DNA of 64,000 nucleotides from an uncultured Pelagibacteraceae bacterium (GCA_902524535.1 CABZDR010000001.1:541496-605495), one strand, 5' to 3'. Shown: positions 1 through 9,305, numbered from the stretch's first letter. Made by a program: numbers and translations. The notes: generated by a model from the sequence alone, not told the origin.

Positions 1-164
1 ATAATTCATTGAACAAATTTATGAAAAAAGACTCAATTAAACATTTTCCAGCTAAAGGTGATGCCACTTTAAGTGGCGTAATCGTAGATTGTGATTTAGA
101 ATCTGGACTTGCTTCAAAAATAAAAAGTTACATTTATGGAGATTTAATTAATAGCAAAATATAA
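1..164 (+). CDS. C-terminal fragment of an unrecognised protein
   Basis: An open frame enters from the left edge (frame 3) and stops at the TAA at 162-164, four bases before the yebC start. About 53 residues are visible, with a hydrophilic stretch followed by a short segment that looks like beta strands (around GVIVDCDLES) and the ending GDLINSKI. An in-frame ATG at 21 would give only 47 residues, so a longer gene truncated by the window is more likely. I do not recognise the family. It lies co-directionally upstream of yebC and may share its transcript. Confidence 0.5.
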   Translation, partial: NSLNKFMKKDSIKHFPAKGDATLSGVIVDCDLESGLASKIKSYIYGDLINSKI

Positions 165-167
165 TTT

Positions 168-890
168 ATGGCAGGGCATTCACATTGGGCGGGTATTAAA
201 CATAAAAAAAGTAAAGCTGACAAACAAAGGTCGAAAATTTTTTCAAAATTATCCAAAGAAATCACTGTAGCCGCAAAGCTTGGGGATAAAGATCCAAGCA
301 TGAATCCAAGATTAAGATCTGCAATACAGGCAGCAAGATCTGCCAACATGCCTAAAGACAACATTGAGAGAGCTATAGATAAATCATCATTAAACACAGA
401 ATTGAATTTTGAAAGTTTAAGATATGAGGGTTTTGGACCAGAGAAAATTGCAGTTATCGTTGAAACTCTTACTGATAACAAAAATAGAACTGCATCAAAT
501 ATAAGAACTATTTTTCAGAAAGCAGGTGGCAGTCTTGGTACCCAAGGATCTGCCTCTCATAATTTTACTCAGCTGGGTATAATTAAAATAGATAGAAAAG
601 AAATTTCAGAGGAACGTATTTTTGAAATAGCTATAGATGCTGGAGCAAATGAATGTAAATCAATCTCTGATTTTCATGAAATTCAATGTTCAATTAGTGA
701 CATTTACAATGTAAAAAAAGAATTAGAAAAAGAAATTACAAACTTTATATCCACAGAAATAGCTTGGATCCCTTTGAATAAGATTAAGCTTCCTAAAGAA
801 AAAAATGAAGATCTAAATAATTTTTTTATGTCATTAGAGGAGGATGATGATGTACAAAATGTTTATTCAAATGTAGAATTTAGGAATTAA
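168..890 (+). CDS. yebC: YebC/PmpR family protein
   Basis: The 240-residue protein is the usual length for the YebC/PmpR (TACO1-like) family. It opens with the family signature MAGHSHWAGIKHKK, followed by a Lys-rich segment and the conserved NMPKDNIERAI block. Family members have been described as DNA-binding regulators and more recently as ribosome-associated factors that relieve stalls, so the role here is not settled. The start ATG sits at the conserved N-terminus. The gene is followed after three bases by the ruvC-like gene, the common yebC-ruvC neighbourhood. Confidence 0.95.
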   Translation: MAGHSHWAGIKHKKSKADKQRSKIFSKLSKEITVAAKLGDKDPSMNPRLRSAIQAARSANMPKDNIERAIDKSSLNTELNFESLRYEGFGPEKIAVIVETLTDNKNRTASNIRTIFQKAGGSLGTQGSASHNFTQLGIIKIDRKEISEERIFEIAIDAGANECKSISDFHEIQCSISDIYNVKKELEKEITNFISTEIAWIPLNKIKLPKEKNEDLNNFFMSLEEDDDVQNVYSNVEFRN

Positions 891-893
891 GTT

Positions 894-1388
894 ATGCTGA
901 TTATAGGAATAGATCCTGGTATTTCTGGTTCAATTTGTTTTTTTGAGGATGGTAAAATTATTGATGTAGTAGAAATGCCAACAATGATAGATGGAAAAAA
1001 AAGTAAAAGACAGGTCAATGGTTCACAGATATACAATGAAATATCGAAAAGAATAAGTAAATTTGAAAATCATAAAATCAGAGTTGTAATTGAACAAGTA
1101 TCAGCAATGCCAGGCCAGGGTGTTACAAGCATGTTTAATTTCGGTCAATCCTTTGGAATCCTAAAAGGCATTTGTTCTTCAATGCAATTGCCAATGTATT
1201 TTGTAAGACCAACTAAATGGAAAAAATATTTTAACTTAATAAATTCTCAAAAAGATGCTAGTAGAACTAAGGCTATTGAGATATTTCCTTATTTTTCTCA
1301 ACAATTATCAAAAAAAAAGGACTGTAATAAAGCCGATGCTATTTTAATTTCAAGTTTTTATTATGAAACTTACAAAAAAGACGATTAA
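894..1388 (+). CDS. RuvC-like (phage/plasmid-type) Holliday junction resolvase
   Basis: This 164-residue RNase H-fold nuclease starts with GIDPGISG (Asp7), followed by an acidic block VVIEQ (Glu67) and a C-terminal KADAI block (Asp148), matching the acidic metal-binding residues of RuvC-type resolvases. The AMPGQGVTSMFNFG block after Glu67 and the PTKWKK block match the RuvC-like family known from phages and many alphaproteobacteria, rather than the classical RuvC with its N..sa..LGqArG region. Predicted role: metal-dependent cleavage of four-way junctions in the cytoplasm. It sits directly after yebC, where ruvC normally lies, but ruvA and ruvB do not follow. Resolvase class is confident; exact substrate is inference. 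Confidence 0.8.
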   Translation: MLIIGIDPGISGSICFFEDGKIIDVVEMPTMIDGKKSKRQVNGSQIYNEISKRISKFENHKIRVVIEQVSAMPGQGVTSMFNFGQSFGILKGICSSMQLPMYFVRPTKWKKYFNLINSQKDASRTKAIEIFPYFSQQLSKKKDCNKADAILISSFYYETYKKDD

Positions 1389-1440
1389 TAGTTTAGAAAT
1401 AAAGTCAAAATCATGACACATTTAAGTGTGAGAAGTCATC

Positions 1441-2115
1441 ATGGAAGCAGATATTTCTACCCAAGCAGTTGGCTTAGCGTCAAGCGCTGATTTTTCTTTA
1501 ATAAATTTATTTATAAGAGCAGACATCATTGTAAAATCTGTAATAGTTCTTTTAATTGTTTGTTCAATATACTCATGGGCTGTAATAATTGAAAAATTAA
1601 GACTGTTTAAAAAAATAAATCAATCCTCTGAAGAATTTGAAAAAAAATTCTGGAATTCTAAATCTGCAGAGTCAATGTATAATAGTTTACCAGCAAACCC
1701 TGAGGATCCAATGGCATTAGTTTTTAAAGATGCGATGCAAAATTTACTTAAAAGAAAATCAAAAACAGATTTAAATTCAAGAATGACAACTATGCTTGAA
1801 ACTGGAATAGAAAAACAAATGTCAAAAATTAGTAAAGGTTTTACATTTTTGGCGACTGTAGGTTCAACAGCACCTTTTATTGGATTGTTTGGAACAGTTT
1901 GGGGTATCATGAACTCATTTCAGTCAATTGCAATTTCAAGAAATACTAGTTTAGCAATTGTTGCTCCTGGTATTGCGGAGGCACTTTTTGCAACTGCTCT
2001 TGGATTATTGGCCGCGATACCTGCTGTTATTGCCTACAACAAGTTTAATTATGATTCTATAAAATATTCCCAAAAGTTAGAAAATTTTTCTAAACGATTT
2101 TTAACAATAATTTAA
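1441..2115 (+). CDS. tolQ: Tol-Pal system inner-membrane motor subunit TolQ
   Basis: The 224-residue protein has the TolQ/ExbB/MotA plan: one membrane segment near residues 28-50, a cytoplasmic loop, then two membrane segments near 136-160 and 178-200 containing GSTAPFIGLFGTVWGIM and the Ala/Leu-rich last helix. With TolR it forms the proton-driven motor that energises TolA at the division site. It is the first gene of the tolQ-tolR-tolA-tolB-pal-cpoB series, and tolR begins two bases after its stop. The ybgC thioesterase gene that often precedes tolQ is absent; a 52-base gap separates it from the ruvC-like gene. Confidence 0.95.
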   Translation: MEADISTQAVGLASSADFSLINLFIRADIIVKSVIVLLIVCSIYSWAVIIEKLRLFKKINQSSEEFEKKFWNSKSAESMYNSLPANPEDPMALVFKDAMQNLLKRKSKTDLNSRMTTMLETGIEKQMSKISKGFTFLATVGSTAPFIGLFGTVWGIMNSFQSIAISRNTSLAIVAPGIAEALFATALGLLAAIPAVIAYNKFNYDSIKYSQKLENFSKRFLTII

Positions 2116-2117
2116 AG

Positions 2118-2534
2118 ATGTCTTTTAAATTTAATCGTTCAACAAAAGAGCCAATGAGTGAAATAAATGTTACACCCTTCGTAGATGTAATGTTAGTACT
2201 CCTAATTATTTTTATGGTTACTGCTCCTTTATTAACCGTTGGAGTTCAAGTTGATTTACCAGAAAGTTCTGCTGACTCACTCCCGGAGGAAAATGAACCT
2301 CTTACTTTAACCATAAATTCCAAAGGGGAAATATTTATTCAAGAATCTAAAGTTGAATATGAAAAAATAATTGCAAAGGTTTTGGCTGTTTCAAAAAATA
2401 GAACAGACACAAGAATTTATGTAAGAGGTGATAAAACTATAAATTATGGACGGGTACTTGAAATTATGGGTCTTTTATCTGGATCTGGTTTTACGAAAGT
2501 AGCACTTATTTCTGAACCATATAAAGAGAGGTAA
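2118..2534 (+). CDS. tolR: Tol-Pal system protein TolR
   Basis: At 138 residues this is a standard TolR/ExbD protein. It has a short cytoplasmic N-terminus ending in EINVTPFVDVMLVLL, one membrane helix (about 22-42) and a periplasmic domain. Asp23 in the helix matches the proton-carrying Asp of the family (Asp23 in E. coli TolR). It pairs with TolQ as the stator and ion channel. The start follows the tolQ stop by two bases and the next gene begins six bases after its end, so co-translation in one operon is likely. Confidence 0.95.
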   Translation: MSFKFNRSTKEPMSEINVTPFVDVMLVLLIIFMVTAPLLTVGVQVDLPESSADSLPEENEPLTLTINSKGEIFIQESKVEYEKIIAKVLAVSKNRTDTRIYVRGDKTINYGRVLEIMGLLSGSGFTKVALISEPYKER

Positions 2535-2540
2535 GTTAAA

Positions 2541-3350
2541 TTGAGCAGAAGTATAATTATATCTTCAGTTTTACATTTAATATTAATTTTAATTACGGCT
2601 ATGAGTTTACCTTTTTTAGCAAAAAAACCTATAAACTTACCTCCAATAGTTTCAGTTGAGTTAATACAAATATCAGAAAAAACAAACATACCTTTTGCGC
2701 CAAAAGCAAAAAAAATAATTGAAAAAATCAAAGAAAAAGAGGAAAAGTTAGTTTCTGAGCAGGCACCACCAAAAAAAGTTAAAAAAATAAAACCTGACTC
2801 AATTCCAATGCCAGATGAGAATATTGAGAAAATCAAAAAAGTTGAGGAGGACAAGCAAAACCCAGAAAAAATTGACAACGAAGTAAAACAAGTTTCAGAA
2901 TTTGAAAAAAAAGAATTATTTGACCCTAATAATATTGCGGCACTGATTGATAAATCAAAAGTTGAAAGTGCTGAGACACTAAAAAAAACGGATAAGATTA
3001 GTCAAGATCAGGATAGGAATATCGAAAATGCTGGCCTGAGTTTAAGTGAGGAGGATGCACTTAAAGCTCAGATTTTTGGATGTTGGAGTATACCTTTAGG
3101 TTTGCCTTACAATGAAAACTTATTAGTCAGAATTAAATTACAATTAAAACCAGATGGCAGTGTTATAAGTTCAGAGATTTTAGATCACGCCAGGATGAAT
3201 AAGCCAGGACAGGGATTTTATAAGGTCTTAGCCGAAAGCGCTTTAAGGGCAATAAAACTCTGCCAGCCTCTAAGAGTCCCATCAACAGGATATGAGAGGT
3301 GGAAAGATTTACAATTAAATTTTGATGCAAGAGAGATGTTAGAGGGATAA
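2541..3350 (+). CDS. tolA: TolA-like energy-transducing protein
   Basis: This 269-residue protein starts at TTG. It has one N-terminal membrane helix (about 5-27), a long Lys/Glu/Pro-rich rod (about 45-170) and a C-terminal domain of about 90 residues. Cys181 and Cys241 in that domain could form the disulfide seen in TolA domain III. It would span the periplasm and link the TolQR motor to Pal and TolB. It is shorter than E. coli TolA (421 residues), mostly because the rod is short. Assignment rests on position between tolR and tolB and on architecture, since sequence conservation in this family is low. Confidence 0.85.
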   Translation: MSRSIIISSVLHLILILITAMSLPFLAKKPINLPPIVSVELIQISEKTNIPFAPKAKKIIEKIKEKEEKLVSEQAPPKKVKKIKPDSIPMPDENIEKIKKVEEDKQNPEKIDNEVKQVSEFEKKELFDPNNIAALIDKSKVESAETLKKTDKISQDQDRNIENAGLSLSEEDALKAQIFGCWSIPLGLPYNENLLVRIKLQLKPDGSVISSEILDHARMNKPGQGFYKVLAESALRAIKLCQPLRVPSTGYERWKDLQLNFDAREMLEG

Positions 3351-3358
3351 AATAAATT

Positions 3359-4699
3359 ATGATAAAAAAAATAACTCTTTTTATTTTTATTCTTTTCCCC
3401 TTAAATGCATGGGGTTTGATCAAAGTTGATATTACAAGGGGTAATTTAGATCCCCTGCCATTAGCAGTTTCGCCATTAGCAATAGACAATGATTCAAGAA
3501 CTAAATTTCAAAAAATTCTTAATAAAAAAGATATTGGGTCTGAAATATCTAAAATTGTGGAAAAAAATCTTAAGACCTCTGGGCTATTCAACCCATTAGA
3601 TAGGGAGGCTTTTCTTCAGAAACCAGACATTGCAAATTTGAAACCGAGATTTGAGGATTGGAAATTAATTAAGGCTCAAGCATTAATTACTGGTAAAGTT
3701 AATTTTATTGATGAAAAATTAAGAGTTGAATTTAGATTGTGGGATATCTTAGCAGGAAGAGAGATGATGGCACTAGCTTTCACAACAGTGCCCACAAATT
3801 GGAGAAGAGTTGGCCATATAATTTCTGATAAGGTTTATGAAAGATTAACAGGAGAAAAAGGTTATTTTGATACAAGGATTATTTATGTAGCTGAAGAGGG
3901 ACCAAAAACTCAAAGAGTAAAAAAATTAGCAGTTATGGATCAAGATGGTTTTAATAATAAATTTTTAACTCTTGGAAACGAGTTGGTGCTAACACCACGA
4001 TTTAATAAAACAAGCCAAATGGTGACCTATCTCTCTTATTTTAGAAACCTACCAAGAGTTTATTTACTTGATATAGAGACAGGCACTCAAGAAGTAGTAG
4101 GTGATTTTCCAGGCATGACTTTTGCTCCAAGATTTTCTCCAGATGGGAAAAAAATTATTATGAGTTTTGCCAAAGATGGTAACTCAGACATTTTTACTAT
4201 GGACTTAGAGAGTAGAGTAGTCGACCGTATCACAAATCATCCATCAATTGATACTTCACCTTCTTATTCTCCTGATGGAAAATTTATCTCTTTCAATTCA
4301 GATAGAAGTGGTTATCAACAAATATATGTCATGGAAAGTAATGGAAAAAATGTAAAAAGAATTTCCTTTGGAAAGGGACTTTATGGAACTCCCGTTTGGT
4401 CTCCAAGAGGTGATTTAATTGCTTTTACAAAATTACATAAAGGTAAATTTTATATTGGTGTTATGAGAACTGATGGATCAGGTGAGAGATTGCTAACAGA
4501 AAACTTTTATCAAGAAGCACCATCATGGTCGCCAAATGGTAGAGTTTTAATTTTCTATAGAGAAACAAAAACTGATGATAAAGGAAAGGGCTTCTCAGCT
4601 AAATTATGGTCTATAGACCTCACAGGCTACAATGAGCGTGAAGTCAAGACGCCTACAGATGCTTCAGACCCATCTTGGTCATCTTTATTAAGCAATTAG
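3359..4699 (+). CDS. tolB: Tol-Pal system beta-propeller protein TolB
   Basis: The 446-residue protein begins with a signal peptide (about 1-19, ending near NAWG) and has an N-terminal alpha/beta domain followed by a C-terminal beta-propeller. The propeller shows repeated FSPDGKKI, YSPDGKFI, WSPRGDLI and WSPNGRVL blades with adjoining SDIF and QQIY strands. It is periplasmic and binds Pal, regulating Pal contact with peptidoglycan. Length and architecture match the family. It starts nine bases after the tolA stop and is followed by a 103-base gap with a candidate promoter for pal. Confidence 0.97.
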   Translation: MIKKITLFIFILFPLNAWGLIKVDITRGNLDPLPLAVSPLAIDNDSRTKFQKILNKKDIGSEISKIVEKNLKTSGLFNPLDREAFLQKPDIANLKPRFEDWKLIKAQALITGKVNFIDEKLRVEFRLWDILAGREMMALAFTTVPTNWRRVGHIISDKVYERLTGEKGYFDTRIIYVAEEGPKTQRVKKLAVMDQDGFNNKFLTLGNELVLTPRFNKTSQMVTYLSYFRNLPRVYLLDIETGTQEVVGDFPGMTFAPRFSPDGKKIIMSFAKDGNSDIFTMDLESRVVDRITNHPSIDTSPSYSPDGKFISFNSDRSGYQQIYVMESNGKNVKRISFGKGLYGTPVWSPRGDLIAFTKLHKGKFYIGVMRTDGSGERLLTENFYQEAPSWSPNGRVLIFYRETKTDDKGKGFSAKLWSIDLTGYNEREVKTPTDASDPSWSSLLSN

Positions 4700-4729
4700 A
4701 TAAATTAAATTAAGTAATTAGATAAATTA
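4694..4729. repeat. 14-nt direct repeat between tolB and pal
   Basis: AATTAGATAAATTA occurs at 4694-4707, overlapping the tolB stop codon, and again at 4716-4729, a 22-base period. The second copy ends two bases before the candidate pal -35 box. It may be a remnant of slippage in AT-rich DNA or a paired regulatory site; nothing in the sequence separates these options. Confidence 0.5.
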
Positions 4730-4731
4730 GC

Positions 4732-4760
4732 TTGATTTTTAGACTTGAAACATCTATCTA
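4732..4760 (+). promoter_or_regulatory. Candidate sigma-70 promoter for pal
   Basis: TTGATT (4732-4737) and TATCTA (4755-4760) are separated by 17 bases. The predicted transcript start near 4767 would leave a leader of about 35 bases containing AAGGAG at 4793-4798 before the pal ATG. It would let pal be transcribed more strongly than the upstream tol genes, which fits an abundant lipoprotein. This is pattern matching only. Confidence 0.4.
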
Positions 4761-4802
4761 ATTGTGGAAGATTAAACTTAAGCAAATTGATCAAGGAGTT
4801 TT

Positions 4803-5282
4803 ATGGAATTTAACAAAATTTTAAAAAATGCACTTTTGGTAATTGTAGCATTTTTAGCACTTTCTGCTTGTGCAACCAAAAAAGCAGGAACAGGTCAAAT
4901 GCAAGGAGATGTTTACACTGGCACAGACACAGTTGAATATCTAGCCTCAGGTGTTCCTGATAGAGTATTTTTTGCTACAAATGAGTCAGTTTTAACCACT
5001 GCATCACGAGAAACTTTAAGAAAACAGGCTGCATGGTTAAGAAAAAATTCAAAAATAAATATTGTCTTAGAAGGTCACGCTGATGAGAGAGGTACTAGAG
5101 AATATAACTTGGCTTTAGGTGAAAGAAGAGCTAATGCCGCTAAAGATTACCTAATGACTTATGGTGTTTCTTCAGACAGAATTTCAGTTTTGAGTTACGG
5201 AAAGGAGAGACCAGTTGACTCTGGTTCCAATCCACTATCATGGTCTAAAAACAGAAGATCAGTAACTGTAAAAGCTAATTAA
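4803..5282 (+). CDS. pal: Peptidoglycan-associated lipoprotein Pal
   Basis: The 159-residue protein has a lipoprotein signal with lipobox LSAC, so Cys23 would be lipidated. An OmpA-like peptidoglycan-binding domain occupies about residues 50-158, with the signature LEGHADERGTREYNLALGERRA. It anchors the outer membrane to peptidoglycan and is the target of TolA/TolB action. A clear Shine-Dalgarno sequence (AAGGAG) lies four bases before the ATG, uncommon among the genes in this window. An intrinsic terminator follows directly, so the main tol-pal transcript probably ends here. Confidence 0.97.
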   Translation: MEFNKILKNALLVIVAFLALSACATKKAGTGQMQGDVYTGTDTVEYLASGVPDRVFFATNESVLTTASRETLRKQAAWLRKNSKINIVLEGHADERGTREYNLALGERRANAAKDYLMTYGVSSDRISVLSYGKERPVDSGSNPLSWSKNRRSVTVKAN

Positions 5283-5299
5283 TAAAATTAAAATATTAA

Positions 5300-5334
5300 A
5301 GACCCTTAGTTAGGTTACTGAGGGTCTTTTTTTT
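5300..5334 (+). terminator. Rho-independent terminator after pal
   Basis: AGACCCTTAG (5300-5309) pairs with CTGAGGGTCT (5318-5327), a 10-bp stem with one G-U pair and an eight-base loop, followed at once by a run of T residues to 5334. It is the only textbook intrinsic terminator I found in the window and separates pal from cpoB. Confidence 0.93.
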
Positions 5335-5363
5335 GCCATCATTGTCTTTTCTATTCATATTTA

Positions 5364-6347
5364 ATGTATTTTAAAAAAAAATTATCATTTTTAATTATAT
5401 TATTGAGTTTAAATTTTTTAATTAATTTTAATGTTAGAGCTGACAATCCTGATGTGTATAAGGTTTTAAGTTTAATTCAAAAAGATCTCAAAACTCTTGA
5501 AAAAGCTGTTTACTCTCAGTCAAATATTACATCAGATGAGAATTCTAATATTTCTGTCAACTCTGAATTTAATTCAGAAGATGTTTTGACAAGACATTTG
5601 CTTAAACTTTCTGAAATTGAAAGTCAATTTCAAGAACTAACAAATAAGTTTGAAGAGATAAATTTTAAATTAGATAAGCTATCGAATAGATTATCCAAAG
5701 TACAAGCTGATAATCAAATTAGATTCCAGGATTTAGAAAAATCAACTCTAGATAATGAAACAGAAATTAAAGTTTCTAAAAAATCTGGTAGCGAGCAATT
5801 ACCTGGAAGTTCTCAACCTCAAGATTTAGGTTCAATATCTTATAAAGATACAACTACAGAGGAAAAAACTCAAAAAATAGAGTCAATTGAGACAACTGCA
5901 TCCATTGTTACAGAAACTTTTCAATCGGAAGAAAAAATATTACCTGAAGCAACAATAGAAAAACAGTATGACTTCGCTACTAGCTTCTTAAAAAACGGAG
6001 ATTATACAACGGCCGAAAGAGCATTCAGAGAATTTGTTTTAACAAATCCAGAACATAAATTAGCTGGTAACGCACAATATTGGTATGCAGAAACATTTAG
6101 AATTCGACAACTTTATACTGATGCTGCCTCTGCATATTTGGAGGGATATCAGAAATATCCTAAAGGAGAAAAAGCCCCTATAAATTTATTAAAGCTTGGT
6201 GTATCAATGGTTCAGATTGGAGAGAAAGATCAAGGTTGTAAAATGATTAATGGTGTTGAAAATCAGTACCCAGAGGCAAACCAATCAGTAATTCAAAAAG
6301 CTAAATATGAGTCTCAAAAATTTGAATGTAATAAACAAAATTCCTAA
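5364..6347 (+). CDS. cpoB: Tol-Pal associated protein CpoB (YbgF)
   Basis: The 327-residue protein has a signal peptide (about 1-26, cleavage after VRA), a coiled-coil region rich in Glu/Lys/Leu (about 70-130), a low-complexity linker, and a C-terminal TPR domain from about residue 200 (repeats around YDFATSFLKNGDYTTAERAF, YWYAETF and PINLLKLG). CpoB coordinates peptidoglycan synthesis with outer-membrane constriction and binds TolA. The order pal-cpoB is the family norm. The 3-prime end overlaps the predicted tilS start. Confidence 0.92.
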   Translation: MYFKKKLSFLIILLSLNFLINFNVRADNPDVYKVLSLIQKDLKTLEKAVYSQSNITSDENSNISVNSEFNSEDVLTRHLLKLSEIESQFQELTNKFEEINFKLDKLSNRLSKVQADNQIRFQDLEKSTLDNETEIKVSKKSGSEQLPGSSQPQDLGSISYKDTTTEEKTQKIESIETTASIVTETFQSEEKILPEATIEKQYDFATSFLKNGDYTTAERAFREFVLTNPEHKLAGNAQYWYAETFRIRQLYTDAASAYLEGYQKYPKGEKAPINLLKLGVSMVQIGEKDQGCKMINGVENQYPEANQSVIQKAKYESQKFECNKQNS

Positions 6348-7335
6348 GACTTTAGCAATAAAATTAAACAATCAAAGAATTAAAAAATTTTATAAAAAAT
6401 TTAAAAAAAATCTCGACATTTCAGAAGATTTCATTGTAGCAGTCTCTGGAGGGCCAGATAGTTTAGCATTAGCATTTTTAGCCAAAATATACTCAATAGA
6501 AAAAGGATTAGGCGCAAAATTTTTAATAGTAGACCATAGACTGAGATCAGAATCTTCTAAAGAGGCAAAAAAAACTCATAAAATTTTAAAAAATAATCAT
6601 ATCGACTCAAAGATATTAACTTGGGTAGGTAGGAAACCATCTAAAAATATTCAGTCGATAGCAAGAAAGAAAAGATACGAATTGTTATTTTCACAGTCTG
6701 ATAAATTTAAAATTAAGAACATTCTACTTGGGCACCACGAAAATGATCTTTTTGAGAATTTTTTTATCAGGATGTTAAGAGGAAGTGGTTTAAAAGGATT
6801 AGTATCTTTAGACAAAAAAGTAGAAATAAATGGAAAAAATTTATTGAGACCTTTAATAGATGAAAAAAAGGAAGACCTCAGATTTATCGCAAAAAAAGTT
6901 TTTAATTTTTATGTGAATGATCCTTCAAATGAAGATAAAAAATATCTCAGAACTCAGATTAGAAAACTTATAGAGGAACTTAAAGAAAAGGGCCTTGACC
7001 ACAAAAAATTAAGCACAACAATTAAAAATTTAAAATATTCAAATAATCTTGTAGAGCACTATGTCAGTAAAAATCTTAAAAAAAACACTTTTTTTTCATT
7101 AAAAAGAAAAAAGTTAATTCTTAAAAATGAATATTTCAAGCAACCATTTGAGATAATTTTAAGATCTCTATCAGAATCAATTAAACTTGTAGGTCAAAAA
7201 GGTCTTCCTGTTAGAGGCAAAAAGTTACAAAAAATTATCTCAAAAATCAAAAATCACGCTTCTTATAAGCAAACTATAGGTGGTTGCATTATAGAAAAGG
7301 TCAACGAAACAATAATAATATCAAAAGAGCATTGA
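6307..7335 (+). CDS. tilS: tRNA(Ile)-lysidine synthetase TilS
   Basis: The 342-residue protein has the PP-loop ATPase signature SGGPDS at residues 47-52 and the LGHHENDLFENFFIRMLRGSG region of TilS. It converts C34 of tRNA-Ile(CAU) to lysidine so that AUA is read as Ile, which matters in an Ile/AUA-rich genome. It lies between cpoB and ftsH, a common arrangement (tilS-ftsH). The ATG at 6307 overlaps cpoB by 41 bases in another frame; a TTG at 6322 is another possible start, so the exact N-terminus is unsure. Confidence 0.93.
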   Translation: MSLKNLNVINKIPKTLAIKLNNQRIKKFYKKFKKNLDISEDFIVAVSGGPDSLALAFLAKIYSIEKGLGAKFLIVDHRLRSESSKEAKKTHKILKNNHIDSKILTWVGRKPSKNIQSIARKKRYELLFSQSDKFKIKNILLGHHENDLFENFFIRMLRGSGLKGLVSLDKKVEINGKNLLRPLIDEKKEDLRFIAKKVFNFYVNDPSNEDKKYLRTQIRKLIEELKEKGLDHKKLSTTIKNLKYSNNLVEHYVSKNLKKNTFFSLKRKKLILKNEYFKQPFEIILRSLSESIKLVGQKGLPVRGKKLQKIISKIKNHASYKQTIGGCIIEKVNETIIISKEH

Positions 7336-7398
7336 ATTTTTTAAACTAAGACCAAAATTGTCACTTGTTTAATCCATAATAATTCTTATTTTATACGT

Positions 7399-9300
7399 AT
7401 GAATTTAAAAAATATTGCAATGTGGGCAATAATCGTTTTCCTAACGATAGGTCTATACAATATGTTTAAAAACCCTCAGACAAATTCTTTAGAGGGTAAC
7501 AAAGTTATTTTTTCTGAATTTTTAACTTCAGTTGAGAATGGTGAGGTTGTAAAAGTTGATATTCAAGGTAACAATATTAAAGGTGTCTATTCTAATGGAA
7601 ATACTTTTTCCACTTATTCACCTGAAGACCCAAACCTTATAGAAAAACTTTCTGAAAAAGGAGTTAGTATCTCCGCAGCACCTATTGATGAAAAGATGCC
7701 ATCTCTTTTTGGTGTTTTGCTATCGTGGTTTCCAATGCTTCTACTAATTGCAGTTTGGATTTTCTTTATGAGGCAAATGCAAGGTGGGAAAGGTGGAGCA
7801 ATGGGTTTTGGAAGATCAAAAGCAAAAATGATGAACGAACTTAAAGGCAAAGTTACTTTTAATGATGTAGCGGGTGTAGAGGAGGCTAAAGAGGAAGTAG
7901 AGGAAATAGTTGAGTTTTTAAAAGATCCTAGGAAATTTAGTAGACTTGGAGGTAAAATACCGAGAGGTGCATTGCTCGTCGGTCCACCAGGTACTGGAAA
8001 AACTTTATTAGCTAGAGCTATAGCTGGGGAGGCTGGGGTTCCTTTTTTTACTATTTCAGGATCTGACTTTGTTGAAATGTTTGTTGGAGTTGGTGCTTCA
8101 AGAGTAAGAGATATGTTTGAGCAAGGGAAGAAAAACTCTCCATGTATAATTTTTATTGACGAAATAGACGCGGTTGGAAGAAGCAGAGGAGCAGGTCTTG
8201 GAGGAGGTAATGATGAGAGAGAACAAACTCTTAATCAATTGCTCGTCGAAATGGATGGGTTTGATACCAACGAAGGTGTAATTATTATAGCTGCAACTAA
8301 TAGACCTGATGTTTTAGATCCCGCATTATTAAGACCAGGAAGGTTTGACCGTCAAGTAGTAGTTTCGAATCCAGATATAATCGGAAGAGAAAAAATTTTA
8401 AAAGTGCATGTCAAAAAAATTAAAATAGCACCTGATGTGAATTTAAGAACTGTTGCAAGGGGAACACCAGGATTTTCAGGAGCAGACCTTGCAAATTTAG
8501 TTAATGAGGCCGCGTTATTAGCTGCAAGAAAAAATAAAAGAATAGTAACTTTAAATGAGTTTGAGGATGCAAAAGATAAAGTAATGATGGGAGCAGAAAG
8601 ACGTTCAATGGTTATGACCGAAGATGAAAAAAAATTGACAGCTTATCATGAAGGTGGACATGCTCTTGTATCTTTCAATATGCCAAGTTACGATCCTATT
8701 CATAAAGCTACCATTATTCCAAGAGGAAGAGCTTTAGGGATGGTAATGAATTTACCTGAAAGAGATAAACACGGCTATTCAATCAAATACTTGAAAGCAA
8801 GATTGGCAGTATGTTTCGGCGGAAGAGTTGCAGAAGAGATAATTTTTGGAAAAGATAATATTTCAACTGGGGCCGGTGGTGGAAACGGTTCTGATATAAA
8901 TCAAGCCACACAACTTGCTAGAGCAATGGTAACAAAATATGGAATGAGCGAAGAAATGGGTCCCGTTGAATACGGTGAAAATCAGGAAGAGGTATTTTTA
9001 GGGAGATCAGTCACACAAACTCAATCTGTTTCTGAGGAAGTAGCTCAAAAAATAGATAAAGAAATTAGAAAACTGGTCGATGAAGGTTACAATAAAGCTA
9101 GAGAAATATTGACTGAAAAAGTCGATGATTTGCATAAAATTGCCAAAGCACTGATGACTTATGAAACCCTAACTGGGGAAGAAATTGAAAATATTATAAA
9201 TAAAAACATTTATCCGACTGATAAAGAAAACTTCAAAGCTGAAGAAGATAAAGGTTCTGCTATGGGAGCATTAGGTCTTAAACCAAAAATTGTACACTAA
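7399..9300 (+). CDS. ftsH: Membrane-anchored ATP-dependent zinc protease FtsH
   Basis: The 633-residue protein has two N-terminal membrane segments (about 5-24 and 102-124), a small periplasmic domain between them, an AAA ATPase with Walker A GPPGTGKT (195-202) and the second region of homology [18 protein letters not shown], and a zinc protease motif HEGGH (417-421; usually HEAGH). It degrades misfolded membrane proteins and short-lived regulators. Its likely partners HflK and HflC are encoded in this window at 38.6-40.6 kb. The 63-base upstream gap shows no convincing heat-shock promoter by eye, though rpoH is encoded nearby. Confidence 0.98.
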   Translation: MNLKNIAMWAIIVFLTIGLYNMFKNPQTNSLEGNKVIFSEFLTSVENGEVVKVDIQGNNIKGVYSNGNTFSTYSPEDPNLIEKLSEKGVSISAAPIDEKMPSLFGVLLSWFPMLLLIAVWIFFMRQMQGGKGGAMGFGRSKAKMMNELKGKVTFNDVAGVEEAKEEVEEIVEFLKDPRKFSRLGGKIPRGALLVGPPGTGKTLLARAIAGEAGVPFFTISGSDFVEMFVGVGASRVRDMFEQGKKNSPCIIFIDEIDAVGRSRGAGLGGGNDEREQTLNQLLVEMDGFDTNEGVIIIAATNRPDVLDPALLRPGRFDRQVVVSNPDIIGREKILKVHVKKIKIAPDVNLRTVARGTPGFSGADLANLVNEAALLAARKNKRIVTLNEFEDAKDKVMMGAERRSMVMTEDEKKLTAYHEGGHALVSFNMPSYDPIHKATIIPRGRALGMVMNLPERDKHGYSIKYLKARLAVCFGGRVAEEIIFGKDNISTGAGGGNGSDINQATQLARAMVTKYGMSEEMGPVEYGENQEEVFLGRSVTQTQSVSEEVAQKIDKEIRKLVDEGYNKAREILTEKVDDLHKIAKALMTYETLTGEEIENIINKNIYPTDKENFKAEEDKGSAMGALGLKPKIVH

Positions 9301-9305
9301 TTTTA

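Noticed and set aside
2444..2878. 144-codon open frame on the minus strand
   Set aside because: It lies opposite tolR and tolA, both well supported, and its Phe/Ser/Ile-rich translation is what antisense of Lys/Glu-rich coding DNA gives.
7336..7398. Sigma-32 promoter before ftsH
   Set aside because: No CTTGAA / CCCCAT-like pair is present; TTGTCA and AT-rich -10-like strings do not have suitable spacing.
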